Shown here in pieces: positions 1 through 9,653 of a DNA stretch of 62,654 nt. Origin of the DNA: G020354785 sp964521285. Its GTDB lineage: Bacteria > Bacteroidota > Bacteroidia > Bacteroidales > UBA10428. The translations under genes and the position numbers were made by a program. Every line of letters begins with the position of its first letter. Position 1 is the first letter of the stretch. The notes under the pieces are model-generated. The model did not search any database, was not told where the DNA came from, and was given only the letters and a program-made list of their open reading frames with translations. The DNA lies in assembly GCA_964521285.1 (NCBI GenBank), contig CAZFQS010000019.1, positions 1 through 62,654 of the forward strand, given 5' to 3'.

Positions 1-162
1 CTTCATTATTTCAACTTTTTACGAAAAATAGGAATAACAAGACTCTTAAGATTTCTATTCAGGAAAACAGAGAAAAAACTATATAACTATCTTATAAATA
101 ACAGGCCATTTATATTTTTCTTCGATCTTTACAAACTGGGCTACTTATGTTCAATTAATTAA
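1..162 (+). CDS. C-terminal fragment of an unknown protein (runs off the left edge)
   Basis: Frame 1 is open from the first base to a TAA at 160-162, giving 53 codons. The tail is basic and aromatic-rich (it ends with the residues LGYLCSIN), has no internal stop and no obvious domain. An open frame of this length in AT-rich DNA, followed by a pyrimidine-rich non-coding stretch, suits the 3' end of a gene that starts outside the window. A chance open frame is possible. I do not recognise the family. Confidence 0.4.
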   Translation, partial: LHYFNFLRKIGITRLLRFLFRKTEKKLYNYLINNRPFIFFFDLYKLGYLCSIN

Positions 163-330
163 TTACTGCTCTCATCCTTTACACATTTCCATACTCCTCA
201 TTTTTACCCTATTCCTTTCTATTCTCTTCTACTCCTCCGGATTAGCCTTGCTTCTTCATCTTAACTTTTTTTAATTACCTTATCATTATATCTAATTAAA
301 GTTTTTTCTTTAGATTTCCTTTTCAAATGT

Positions 331-338
331 TATTTTTG
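331..338 (+). promoter_or_regulatory. -7 promoter box of argS
   Basis: TATTTTTG matches the Bacteroidota -7 consensus TAnnTTTG exactly and lies 33 bp before the argS ATG. No good -33 TTTG is seen at the expected distance. The stretch 163-330 before it is strikingly pyrimidine-rich on this strand and holds no gene that I can see. Confidence 0.45.
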
Positions 339-370
339 TGTCCGTGTTGTAATAGGGGAAAATTTATAAA

Positions 371-2164
371 ATGAACATATACAAGCTACTTAGCGAAAGT
401 CTTAAACAAGCAGTAAAATTGCTGTACGGGCAAGAGCCGGATGATAAGCTAATTCAAATCCAGCACACCAGGAAAGAATTTGAAGGTGATATCACACTGG
501 TTGTATTTCCTTTATTGAAAATATCTAAAAAAAATCCTGAGCTGACAGGTGGTGAATTAGGAAAGTATTTCACTTCAAACTTATCCTGGGTACTAAAATA
601 CAATGTTATTAAAGGATTTTTAAATCTTACTGTAAGTGATGGTTTTTACCTTGAATATTTAAATTACTGTATTTCTCAAGCAAACTATGGATACAGTGAT
701 AACGCAGATAAGTCTGAAACTTATATAATCGAGTATTCTTCACCCAATACAAATAAACCTTTGCATCTTGGCCATATTCGCAATAATCTTATTGGTTTCT
801 CGATTTGCAATATTCTTGAAGCCAATGGAAAGAAGGTGATAAAAACAAACATTGTCAATGACAGAGGAATACATATTTGTAAATCGATGCTTTCCTGGCA
901 AAAATGGAGTGGGGGCGAAACCCCCGAATCTTCAGGAAAGAAGGGAGATCATCTTGTTGGTGATTATTATATAAAGTTTGAGGCTGAATATAAAAAGCAA
1001 ATAAAAGAACTAATGGGTTACGGGAAGTCTGAAGACTATGCAGTAAAGAACGCCCCGTTAATTCTGGAAGCGCAGGAAATGCTGAGAAAGTGGGAAGCAA
1101 AAGAGCCTGAGGTAATGGAGTTATGGAATAAAATGAATGGATGGGTACTGGATGGATTTAATGACACTTATAAAAGACTTGGAGTTGATTTTGACAAGAT
1201 TTACTATGAGTCTGATACATTCCTGGTAGGCAGGGAGACAGTCCTGGATGGACTTAAGAAGGGAATTTTTATTAAAAAAGATGATGAATCAGTATGCGTT
1301 GATTTGTCAGATGACGGGCTGGATGAGAAAATTCTCCTCCGTTCCGATGGCACATCGGTTTATATTACACAGGATATTGGCACAGCCCGCATGAGGCAGG
1401 AAGATTATAAATTTGATAAACATATTTATGTTGTTGGTAATGAGCAAAATTATCATTTCCAGGTCCTTGCATTAATACTGAATAAACTGGGATTCAGGTG
1501 GGCAAAAGATCTGTATCATTTATCATATGGAATGGTAGAATTGCCTGAAGGTAAAATGAAATCCCGTGAAGGTAAAGTGGTTGATGCAGATGATCTTATT
1601 GATGAAATGATAAATATTGCACGCGGTATGGCTGAAGAACTTGGAAAACTGGAGGGATTAACTGACGAAGAAAAGGAAAATGTATTCAGAATAATAGGTC
1701 TCGGAGCATTGAAGTATTTTATATTAAAAGTTGATCCTGTTAAAAATATGACTTTTGATCCTTCAGAATCTATTGATTTTAATGGAAATACAGGTCCATT
1801 TATTCAGTATACATTTGCAAGAATCAAGTCGGTTTTAAGAAAAGCCGAAGAAGGTAATATTAACATTCCTGATAAATTTGATGTGTCAGTTAAGCTTGAA
1901 CCTAAAGAAAAATCACTTCTCAAATACATTTATGATTTTCCCGAAGTAGTGAGGGATGCCGGAGAAAACTATAATCCCGCAGTAATAGCTAATTTCACTT
2001 ATGAGCTTGTAAAAGAATATAATCAGTTTTACCACGATTTCTCTATTCTTAAAGCAGGAGATAATAAAGTAAGAGATTTCAGGCTGGTTCTTTCACAAAT
2101 GATAGCAAAAATTATTACGTTATCATCGGAACTTCTGGGTATTGAGCTACCGGAGAGAATGTAA
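371..2164 (+). CDS. argS: arginyl-tRNA synthetase
   Basis: Charges tRNA-Arg with arginine in the cytoplasm (class I synthetase, ATP-dependent). The 597 residues are the usual length. The order is an N-terminal Add-1 domain (about 1-110), then the Rossmann core with the HIGH signature HLGH at about 132-135, a KMSKS-like loop KMKSREG near 395, and the helical DALR anticodon-binding domain in the last 120 residues. The ATG at 371 fits the family start. The next gene, ffh, has its own -7 box, so argS is probably its own transcription unit. Confidence 0.97.
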   Translation: MNIYKLLSESLKQAVKLLYGQEPDDKLIQIQHTRKEFEGDITLVVFPLLKISKKNPELTGGELGKYFTSNLSWVLKYNVIKGFLNLTVSDGFYLEYLNYCISQANYGYSDNADKSETYIIEYSSPNTNKPLHLGHIRNNLIGFSICNILEANGKKVIKTNIVNDRGIHICKSMLSWQKWSGGETPESSGKKGDHLVGDYYIKFEAEYKKQIKELMGYGKSEDYAVKNAPLILEAQEMLRKWEAKEPEVMELWNKMNGWVLDGFNDTYKRLGVDFDKIYYESDTFLVGRETVLDGLKKGIFIKKDDESVCVDLSDDGLDEKILLRSDGTSVYITQDIGTARMRQEDYKFDKHIYVVGNEQNYHFQVLALILNKLGFRWAKDLYHLSYGMVELPEGKMKSREGKVVDADDLIDEMINIARGMAEELGKLEGLTDEEKENVFRIIGLGALKYFILKVDPVKNMTFDPSESIDFNGNTGPFIQYTFARIKSVLRKAEEGNINIPDKFDVSVKLEPKEKSLLKYIYDFPEVVRDAGENYNPAVIANFTYELVKEYNQFYHDFSILKAGDNKVRDFRLVLSQMIAKIITLSSELLGIELPERM

Positions 2165-2170
2165 AATTAA

Positions 2171-2198
2171 GGATAAAGGATAAAGGATAAAGGATAAA
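2171..2198 (+). repeat. 4 x 7-bp tandem repeat (GGATAAA)
   Basis: Four perfect copies of GGATAAA followed by a G-run directly behind the argS stop. It does not form a terminator hairpin. A related purine/pyrimidine direct repeat lies between pyrD and clpC (55135-55161, complementary orientation). Probably slippage-prone intergenic DNA. Confidence 0.85.
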
Positions 2199-2230
2199 GG
2201 GGGGAGTTATAAATTTTAGTCAGATATGCT

Positions 2231-2238
2231 TATTTTTG
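2231..2238 (+). promoter_or_regulatory. -7 promoter box of ffh
   Basis: TATTTTTG followed by GTACTTTCGCA is the classic Bacteroidota promoter and start-site context. It lies 29 bp before the ffh ATG. The -33 element is poor. Confidence 0.6.
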
Positions 2239-2267
2239 TACTTTCGCAGAATTAAAAAAACAAAATA

Positions 2268-3614
2268 ATGTTTGATAATTTAACAGAAAGGCTTGAACAA
2301 TCTTTTAGGATTTTAAAAGGGCAGGGGAGGATTACTGAAATAAATGTTGCCGAAACACTTAAAGAGGTGCGCCGTGCTTTACTCGATGCTGATGTAAACT
2401 ATAAAATTGCCAAGAACTTTACAGATAGAGTAAAGGAAAGTGCAATCGGACAGAAAATTATAAGCGCTGTGAAGCCCGGGCAGATGATGGTAAAGATAGT
2501 TCATGATGAACTTGCGGAACTTATGGGCAGTGCCAATGAAGATATAAACATAAAAGGTAATCCTGCTGTGGTTTTGGTTGCTGGCTTACAGGGTTCAGGT
2601 AAGACAACCTTTGCAGCTAAACTGGCAAATCATTTAAGCAGTAAAAGGGGTAAGACGCCCATGCTTATAGCAGGCGATGTTTATCGTCCCGCTGCAATTG
2701 AACAGCTTAAAGTACTGGGAGAGCAGATCAATATACCTGTTTATACGGAAGAGGGTAACAAGAATCCTGTAAAAATAGCAAAAGCCGGAATAAAAGAGGC
2801 CAAAAGAATGGGTAACGATTTAGTTATTATTGATACTGCAGGGCGATTAGCAATTGACGAGGCAATGATGAATGAAATTGAATCAATAAAAAAAGCTATA
2901 TCTCCCGAAGAAACATTATTTGTTGTCGATTCCATGACTGGTCAGGATGCCGTAAACACAGCAAAGGAATTTAATGACAGGCTTGACTTTGATGGTGTTG
3001 TATTAACAAAACTTGATGGTGATACACGAGGTGGTGCAGCTCTGTCAATAAGAGAAGTAGTAAATAAGCCTATTAAATTTATAAGCGCCGGGGAGAAACT
3101 TGATGCAATAGAATTATTTTATCCTGAAAGAATGGCGGACAGGATACTTGGCATGGGTGATATTGTATCACTGGTTGAAAAAGCACAGGAACAATTTGAT
3201 ATTGATCAGGCAAGAAAGCTTAAGAAAAAAATTGCTAAAAATCAATTTAATTTTAACGACTTTTTGCAGCAAATCCAGCAGATAAAGAAAATGGGTAATA
3301 TGAAAGATCTTGCCGGCATGATTCCAGGTGCAGGTAAGGCTATAAAAAATCTTGATGTCGATGATGATGCGTTTAAAAGCATTGAATCAATAATATATTC
3401 TATGACACCTCAGGAGCGTGAAAATCCCGCCCTTATAAATGGCTCAAGGAGAAAAAGAATTGCAACTGGCAGTGGCACCAGCGTTCAGGATGTTAACAGG
3501 TTAATTAAGCAATTTGATGATACCCGCAAAATGATGAAAATGATGTCGGGAGGAAAAAATTTAGCACGTGTGATGGGTAATATGTCAGCTACGAAAAATA
3601 GAATGCAAAATTGA
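2268..3614 (+). CDS. ffh: signal recognition particle GTPase Ffh (SRP54)
   Basis: Binds signal sequences on ribosomes together with SRP RNA and delivers them to FtsY at the membrane. 448 residues, the usual size. An N-terminal four-helix bundle (1-90) precedes the G domain with P-loop GLQGSGKTT (about 105-113), DTAGR (about 188) and TKLDGD (about 246). The methionine-rich M domain follows (about 325-440, including the GMIPG motif and a Met-dense C terminus). folD follows after 32 bp in the same direction, so the two may be co-transcribed. Confidence 0.97.
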   Translation: MFDNLTERLEQSFRILKGQGRITEINVAETLKEVRRALLDADVNYKIAKNFTDRVKESAIGQKIISAVKPGQMMVKIVHDELAELMGSANEDINIKGNPAVVLVAGLQGSGKTTFAAKLANHLSSKRGKTPMLIAGDVYRPAAIEQLKVLGEQINIPVYTEEGNKNPVKIAKAGIKEAKRMGNDLVIIDTAGRLAIDEAMMNEIESIKKAISPEETLFVVDSMTGQDAVNTAKEFNDRLDFDGVVLTKLDGDTRGGAALSIREVVNKPIKFISAGEKLDAIELFYPERMADRILGMGDIVSLVEKAQEQFDIDQARKLKKKIAKNQFNFNDFLQQIQQIKKMGNMKDLAGMIPGAGKAIKNLDVDDDAFKSIESIIYSMTPQERENPALINGSRRKRIATGSGTSVQDVNRLIKQFDDTRKMMKMMSGGKNLARVMGNMSATKNRMQN

Positions 3615-3646
3615 AAAAAATTTATAAATGCTAAAACTGTAAATAA

Positions 3647-4528
3647 ATGGAATTAATTGATGGTAAAAAAATAGCCAGTGATATTAAACTTGAAATTGCA
3701 AATGAAGTTGAAGAAATTAAACAAAATGGGGGTAAAATTCCGCATTTAGCGGCTGTTCTGGTTGGCCACGACGGGGCCAGTGAAACTTATGTTGCAAACA
3801 AGATTAAAGCCTGTGAGCAGGTCGGGGTAAAATCTACTCTTATAAGATTCGAAGATACAGTTACACAGGAAGAATTGCTTGTTAAAGTAGAAGAATTAAA
3901 TAATGATAATGATATTGACGGTTTTATTGTTCAGCTACCGCTTCCTGAACATATATCAGCGCAAAAAATAATTGAATCAATTGATCCCGGGAAGGATGTT
4001 GATGGATTCCATCCTGTAAATGTTGGCCGAATGGTAATTGGACTACCTGCATTTATTTCAGCTACACCTGCCGGTATTCTGGAACTGTTGAAAAGGTACA
4101 ATATCAATCCTTCTGAAAAAAACTGTGTTATCATTGGCCGAAGCAACATTGTTGGACGGCCCCTGAGTATTTTATTGTCCCAGAAACGGTCTCAGGGAAA
4201 TGCAACAGTTACAGTTTGTCATACAAAAACCAGGAACCTGAAAGAAATTTGTACCAAAGCTGATATAATAATTGTTGCACTCGGTTCACCTGGGTTTCTA
4301 AAAGCAGATATGGTAAAAGAAGGTGCAGTAGTAATTGATGTCGGAACATCAAGAGTGAAATCGGACAAGACTAAATCAGGATGGAAATTAAAGGGAGATG
4401 TCAGTTTTGATGAAGTTGCACCTAAATGCAGTTACATAACACCGGTGCCAGGCGGTGTAGGACCAATGACAATAGTATCGTTACTCAGAAATACACTTTT
4501 AGCTGCAGGGAAGAAAATTTATGGTTAG
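3647..4528 (+). CDS. folD: bifunctional methylenetetrahydrofolate dehydrogenase / cyclohydrolase
   Basis: Interconverts 5,10-methylene-, 5,10-methenyl- and 10-formyl-tetrahydrofolate with NADP(H), feeding one-carbon units to purine and formyl-Met synthesis. 293 residues, full length. Visible family marks are the YVANKIKAC segment carrying the active-site Tyr and Lys, the VQLPLP and KDVDGFHPVN segments, the nucleotide-binding IIGRSNIVGRP, and the C-terminal PGGVGPMT signature near 266. It sits 32 bp behind ffh; the next gene starts after a 90-bp gap. Confidence 0.97.
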   Translation: MELIDGKKIASDIKLEIANEVEEIKQNGGKIPHLAAVLVGHDGASETYVANKIKACEQVGVKSTLIRFEDTVTQEELLVKVEELNNDNDIDGFIVQLPLPEHISAQKIIESIDPGKDVDGFHPVNVGRMVIGLPAFISATPAGILELLKRYNINPSEKNCVIIGRSNIVGRPLSILLSQKRSQGNATVTVCHTKTRNLKEICTKADIIIVALGSPGFLKADMVKEGAVVIDVGTSRVKSDKTKSGWKLKGDVSFDEVAPKCSYITPVPGGVGPMTIVSLLRNTLLAAGKKIYG

Positions 4529-4616
4529 AGTATTTCTATATCAACTTATTTTAAATCTTATAAATACCTGCTTTAAAAATCATAATAGTTTTTTTTATAC
4601 CTTGCTTGATATTTGA

Positions 4617-7256
4617 ATGATTAGTTTTAATTTTAGATTTAGTATGAAGACTCTGAATCTGGTTATATTATTTGGATTAGTAATTTTTTGCCTGTTATTT
4701 TCATGTAAACAATCCGAAAAGGATATTCCTGTTACTGTCAGCTGGTCAACTAATGAACCTTTATCCATACCATTCAGAATAAGAATTCAGAAATATCAGC
4801 ATGCTAATCTCATCAGAAACAGTTCTTTCGAATCCGGCAAGGAATTAATTATTGATACAGCAGGTACCACTTTCAGAATAGACGGATGGAAGAAAGTTGG
4901 AAATAGTGTTGAATGGGTGAATGTTATGATAGATTCACTTTATAAAGCTGATGAAGCTATCGATTCATTACACTCAATTAAAATACACAGAACAGGTATT
5001 GACGAGACTGATGAAAGGGGAGAAGGTATTATCAGTGATTTTATTAAGGTTATTCCCGGTAATTATTCATTATCATATTATATTAAACTTGAAAATGTTT
5101 GTTCCAGCAAAGAAAGGCTGGGAACCAAACTGTATGATGCTATTAATATAATAATCTATTATTACGATAAAAACAAAATACCAATCAGTTCAAAATTATA
5201 CCTGCCCCATAAAGATATGTATATAGATAACTCTTTTAAAGGATTATCATTCTCAAATTACTGGCAAATTGAGAAATTTGACTGGGCCAGGGTGACTGGG
5301 AAGTCTCATAATTTTAATTATCCTGAAGGTGATATACCTGATGAAACAAGATATGTGAAAATATATTTCGGCATGAAAGGTGTCGGTACAATGTGGCTTG
5401 ACAATGTTGATTTCCGGTATACAAAATCAAATTTTACGGCACTTGAAAGAATGAAATATTTAACTGATACAATATTTTCGAAACATAATGTTATTATACC
5501 TTCACCCAAAGAAATTGAAAAATATGAATCAATAATTTATTATGAACCCGGAGATGATTACAAAAGTCTGCCAAAAATATTAGTGCCTGAAAAAATTACA
5601 ATTGAAACAAGGAATGCAGCTCAATTATTAAAATCCAAACTGGAAAGTCTTTATAAGAGTCTGTCGAACGACAGTGAAAATTATTTTAAAATCAGGATTG
5701 TAACCAGACTATCAGCCAGCGATCTAAACTCATCCAGATTAATATTTAGTGTCGGGAAAAATGTACTTTACCGCAGATTCAGGGAAATACTTCCGGTTAA
5801 CGATATTAAAAACATTCCTCAGGCTTACTTCATATATACAAACAGCGATATCAATAATCTGATATTTCTGGCAGGAAACCGTCCTATAGGTGATTTTTAT
5901 GCTGCCACAACCGCAATTCAGCTATTTGACAGTAAAAAGTTTATTTTTCATAATGCTAAAGTGATTGACTATCCTGATTTTGTAAACAGATATTATAACC
6001 TTTCTGCGAAGGATGGAATTTATGATGTTTTAAAAAATATATCATACATTGATGAACTTACTTACTATAAAATAAATGGGGCTTATTTATCAGTTGACCT
6101 GTCCGTGGATAGCATAAAATATAAACAAATCACAGAAGGTATCAGCTCAAGATATGCAAACAGCGATATTTTTGATTTTAAAATATTGTTGGCTCCTGAA
6201 ATATTTTTTGATTATATAACTTATAAAAGTGGTCTGAATACTCAAGATGAACAGATCAGTATAATAAATATAAATCAGGATAAATTAAAAAACATATGTA
6301 ATACAGGATTTAATAACGGGGCATCAGGAATTGTATATGTTCCCTGGTTTATAATCCCTTCCCAGATAAATCTATGCCAGGTGAAAAGCCCTGATAATTA
6401 TTTTAATATTTCCAATGCTCTTTCCAGGAATGTTATAACTATAAGCAATATTGCAGATGATGAATATGCCGGCAAGGATTTTGGAATACTCCTGCCCTGG
6501 TACAATAACAATTTAATTGATGATAGCAGAGGTAATGCAGAAGTGTTACTTGAAAGAATAATGTCCGGATTTCCTGATAAAATATTTTACTTCTGGACTG
6601 GCAACTCCAGCTATTCATTAAAAAGCGATAACGCTGACCTGGAAAGAATGAAATATTATTTAAAAAAAATACCGGTTTACTGGGATAACTCTGTTTTGAC
6701 CTTAAGCAGGAATATGAATATGCCCGGGTATTACTCTCATTATCCCGGGAAAGTAAGGTTATATAATATATTTGAACCTTATAATGATAATAATATTGAA
6801 GTTATTATTGAAAATATAGATAAAGAGCAGATATTTTTTAATAGTACGGTAAATTCAGAACTTGATCTTATAAAATTCGCCACGATAGCTGATTTTTCAT
6901 GGAACACCAAAACATATGATCCTGATTTATCTTTATGGAAAATTCTTCTGTCAAGATACGGTCTTGGAGCAGCTAAGCTCCTGATATTCATTAATGACGA
7001 ATATTTTAGTCTTAAAGAGACAATTTTAAAACTAAATTCTGAAGGGCTTGCCCCAAAACTTATAAAAAGAGGAGAAAGTATAATCAATAATCTAAATACT
7101 GGCCTGAAAAAACTTACTTCTATAATTGGGGAATCTCATCCCTTAACTGGTGAATTGGGAAATAAAATCGAACATATTACAAGGGAGTATAATGAGTTAA
7201 ACAGCCAGTTAAATTTTAATCAGGAAAAATCGCAAAGTATTGAAAATATGGACTAG
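4617..7256 (+). CDS. lipoprotein related to GH84 beta-N-acetylglucosaminidases, possibly inactive
   Basis: 879 residues. A signal peptide ends in a lipobox (LLFSC), so this is probably an outer-membrane or periplasmic lipoprotein; the ATG at 4644 (MKTLNL) is an equally good start. Residues about 45-270 look like a carbohydrate-binding beta-sandwich (NSSFESG near its start). Residues about 320-450 resemble the GH20b/GH84 N-terminal domain, ending in GDFYAATTAIQLF and then KVIDYPDFVNR. The end of the barrel (PVYWDNS) and the helical tail (DFSWNTKTYDPD) also resemble GH84. The EGFYG-PW segment and a clear catalytic Asp-Asp pair after it are not visible, so activity is doubtful. No SusC/D neighbours. 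Family assignment is by motif memory only. Confidence 0.6.
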   Translation: MISFNFRFSMKTLNLVILFGLVIFCLLFSCKQSEKDIPVTVSWSTNEPLSIPFRIRIQKYQHANLIRNSSFESGKELIIDTAGTTFRIDGWKKVGNSVEWVNVMIDSLYKADEAIDSLHSIKIHRTGIDETDERGEGIISDFIKVIPGNYSLSYYIKLENVCSSKERLGTKLYDAINIIIYYYDKNKIPISSKLYLPHKDMYIDNSFKGLSFSNYWQIEKFDWARVTGKSHNFNYPEGDIPDETRYVKIYFGMKGVGTMWLDNVDFRYTKSNFTALERMKYLTDTIFSKHNVIIPSPKEIEKYESIIYYEPGDDYKSLPKILVPEKITIETRNAAQLLKSKLESLYKSLSNDSENYFKIRIVTRLSASDLNSSRLIFSVGKNVLYRRFREILPVNDIKNIPQAYFIYTNSDINNLIFLAGNRPIGDFYAATTAIQLFDSKKFIFHNAKVIDYPDFVNRYYNLSAKDGIYDVLKNISYIDELTYYKINGAYLSVDLSVDSIKYKQITEGISSRYANSDIFDFKILLAPEIFFDYITYKSGLNTQDEQISIININQDKLKNICNTGFNNGASGIVYVPWFIIPSQINLCQVKSPDNYFNISNALSRNVITISNIADDEYAGKDFGILLPWYNNNLIDDSRGNAEVLLERIMSGFPDKIFYFWTGNSSYSLKSDNADLERMKYYLKKIPVYWDNSVLTLSRNMNMPGYYSHYPGKVRLYNIFEPYNDNNIEVIIENIDKEQIFFNSTVNSELDLIKFATIADFSWNTKTYDPDLSLWKILLSRYGLGAAKLLIFINDEYFSLKETILKLNSEGLAPKLIKRGESIINNLNTGLKKLTSIIGESHPLTGELGNKIEHITREYNELNSQLNFNQEKSQSIENMD

Positions 7257-7388
7257 ATTTGTTTTTTATTTAAATTTCATATATAGTTTTAATATAAAAC
7301 ATTAACTTTAGAATAGTACAGTAGTAATTTCAATAATTTACAGCAGGAAGAATTTTTTTCTCTCAATATAAGTATAGGTGAATCGCTC

Positions 7389-8804
7389 ATGGATCCAGAT
7401 CAAAACAGTTTTTTTGAAGAGGAAGAATACTCTGATATAATAAATAGATATAAGGACATGTTAAGAAAAAACAGGTCCTGTTTTTTTGATATATATGAAT
7501 TTGAAAATATTATTGACTATTATATACTGAATAATGATTATAAATCAGCACTAAAATCAGTCAAAACAGGCCTCAATCAACATCCTTATTCAATATCACT
7601 TAAGCTTAAGTATGCACAGGTTTTAATTGAAGATAAGAAATCAAAAACAGCCTTGGAGATATTAAATGAAATTGAAAAGGTTGACTCACATAATTTTGAA
7701 TTTCATTTAATAAAAGGAAAAGCTTTAAATTCCTTAAAAAGAACTGAAGAAGCCACAGGAGCATTTGAGAAAGCAATAAAGTTGTCACAGGAAGATAAGG
7801 ATGATGTTATTTATGAAATAGCCCTGTCATTTATACAAATTGACAGAATAAAAACAGCAATCAATTATTTACTGCTTGCTTATGAAATAAATGATTCAAA
7901 TTTGCTGGTTATATATGATTTGGCTATATGTTATGAGCGGCTTGATAATTTAGAAAAGAGTATATTTTTCCTTGAAAAATATTTAGATATTGATCCATAC
8001 TCCGAAAATATCTGGTATAATTTAGGATTGTTATATTCATCTGTTAATAAATATAAAAATGCACTGAGGGCTTATGATTTTGCAATTGCAATATGTCCTG
8101 AATTTACTTCAGCTTACATGAGCAAAGCTGACACACATATAAATAATAATAATTATTACGGGGCAATAGAAGTATACAAGGAATTGATGGAAATTGATAA
8201 TAAAAATGCACAGTTATTTTGCAATACAGGGGATTGTTACGAAAAACTCGGAAATTTTGAGACAGCGATAGCAAATTATAACAAAGCAATAAAAATTGAT
8301 AATGATTATTCAGATGCCTGGTATAAAATTGGAGTAGTCTATTACACTTTAATGAAATATAATAGAAGCATAGTTAATCTGAAAAAAGCAATTAAAATAA
8401 AACCTAATATATCAGAATACTGGTTTATGCTTGGTAAAGTATATGCTGAAAATAAATATGTTAACAGGGCTGTTAAGGCATATAATCATACTGTTGAACT
8501 TGATCCTTATAACTATGAAGCGTGGCTTGCCTGTGCTAATATATATTATAATAATAATAAGATTGTCAATGCTATCAGGATACTGGAAGAATCATATCAG
8601 CATAACTATAATATTTCCATTATAAATTATCACCTGGCAGCTTATTATATTTATAATGAACAGACTGCCTTATCATGCAAGTACTTTGAAAAAGGCCTGT
8701 TGTTAAATTATAAAGAACATAATGAAGTTTTGTTTAATTTTCCTAAAACCAGGGAAAATGATAAAATAAACAGGCTCATTCTAAAATATAAAAATTTAAA
8801 GTAG
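7389..8804 (+). CDS. tetratricopeptide repeat protein
   Basis: 471 residues made almost entirely of TPR units (about ten), with repeated signatures such as AWYKIGVVYYTL and AWLACANIYY. There is no signal peptide or membrane segment, so it is probably a cytoplasmic protein-protein scaffold. It is Asn/Ile/Tyr-rich and encoded by notably AT-rich DNA. The phosphosulfolactate synthase gene starts 8 bp downstream, so co-transcription is likely. In Bacteroidota, TPR proteins like this are common near housekeeping genes; the partner is unknown. Confidence 0.85.
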   Translation: MDPDQNSFFEEEEYSDIINRYKDMLRKNRSCFFDIYEFENIIDYYILNNDYKSALKSVKTGLNQHPYSISLKLKYAQVLIEDKKSKTALEILNEIEKVDSHNFEFHLIKGKALNSLKRTEEATGAFEKAIKLSQEDKDDVIYEIALSFIQIDRIKTAINYLLLAYEINDSNLLVIYDLAICYERLDNLEKSIFFLEKYLDIDPYSENIWYNLGLLYSSVNKYKNALRAYDFAIAICPEFTSAYMSKADTHINNNNYYGAIEVYKELMEIDNKNAQLFCNTGDCYEKLGNFETAIANYNKAIKIDNDYSDAWYKIGVVYYTLMKYNRSIVNLKKAIKIKPNISEYWFMLGKVYAENKYVNRAVKAYNHTVELDPYNYEAWLACANIYYNNNKIVNAIRILEESYQHNYNISIINYHLAAYYIYNEQTALSCKYFEKGLLLNYKEHNEVLFNFPKTRENDKINRLILKYKNLK

Positions 8805-8812
8805 AACAGAAA

Positions 8813-9634
8813 ATGAATGTGTCATTACCTCACGTACCTGACAGGTCAAAAAAACCTCGTGAAACTGGATTAACAATGGTTATGGATAAGGGATTAAGTA
8901 TTAAGGAAGCTGAGAATTTAATAGAGTCAAGTGGTGAATTTATAGATTTGGTTAAGCTTGGCTTTGGAACATCCGTAATAACGAATAAATTACAGGAAAA
9001 AATTAAACTGTATCAAAAGGCAGATTTAAAATTATATTTGGGGGGTACTTTATTCGAAGCATTTGTCATCCGGGACATGTTTAAAGAATACATAAAATTT
9101 ATTGACAGGTACAGATTAGAATTTGCTGAAGTATCGGATGGCTCAATGTTTATGCCGCATGAACTTAAATTACAATATATTCAACAGCTGTCAGGGAAAG
9201 TCACTGTACTGTCTGAAGTCGGTTCAAAGCAAAAAGGAGTTAATATACCCGCAGATAAATGGATCAACATGATGAAAAAAGAGCTGGAGGCAGGTTCGTG
9301 GAAAGTAATTGCTGAAGCAAGAGAGAGCGGTACTATCGGCATCTATCATAGTGATGGTACAGCTGATAAAAACCTGATAGAAAATATATCACAGCATATT
9401 GACGCAAACAGCATAATATGGGAAGCACCCCTTAAAGCACAACAGGTATGGTTTATCAAACTATTTGGATGCAACGTTAACCTGGGAAATATAGCCTGTA
9501 ACGAAGTAATACCTCTTGAAACTTTAAGATTAGGCCTCAGAGGGGATACGTTTTTTGATTTTTTGCCGGATGATTTGAAAACCGGGAAGCAACAACCCTC
9601 AAATAATCCTCCTGATAAAAACATTCAGGTTTAA
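8813..9634 (+). CDS. comA: phosphosulfolactate synthase (ComA family)
   Basis: Adds sulfite to phosphoenolpyruvate to make (R)-phosphosulfolactate, the first step of sulfolactate and, in methanogens, coenzyme M synthesis. 273 residues, a TIM barrel. Family marks are LTMVMDKG near residue 21, DLVKLGFGTS near 45, the LYLGGTLFE strand, FAEVSDGS near 105, VLSEVGSK near 130, IAEARESG, and a final LRLGLRGDTF. It lies 8 bp behind a TPR gene and 19 bp before a DUF368 gene. ComB and ComC partners are not in the window. In this phylum a role in sulfolactate or cysteate supply, for example for sulfonolipids, is an inference only. Confidence 0.9.
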   Translation: MNVSLPHVPDRSKKPRETGLTMVMDKGLSIKEAENLIESSGEFIDLVKLGFGTSVITNKLQEKIKLYQKADLKLYLGGTLFEAFVIRDMFKEYIKFIDRYRLEFAEVSDGSMFMPHELKLQYIQQLSGKVTVLSEVGSKQKGVNIPADKWINMMKKELEAGSWKVIAEARESGTIGIYHSDGTADKNLIENISQHIDANSIIWEAPLKAQQVWFIKLFGCNVNLGNIACNEVIPLETLRLGLRGDTFFDFLPDDLKTGKQQPSNNPPDKNIQV

Positions 9635-9653
9635 TACCGGAACATGTATCCTG

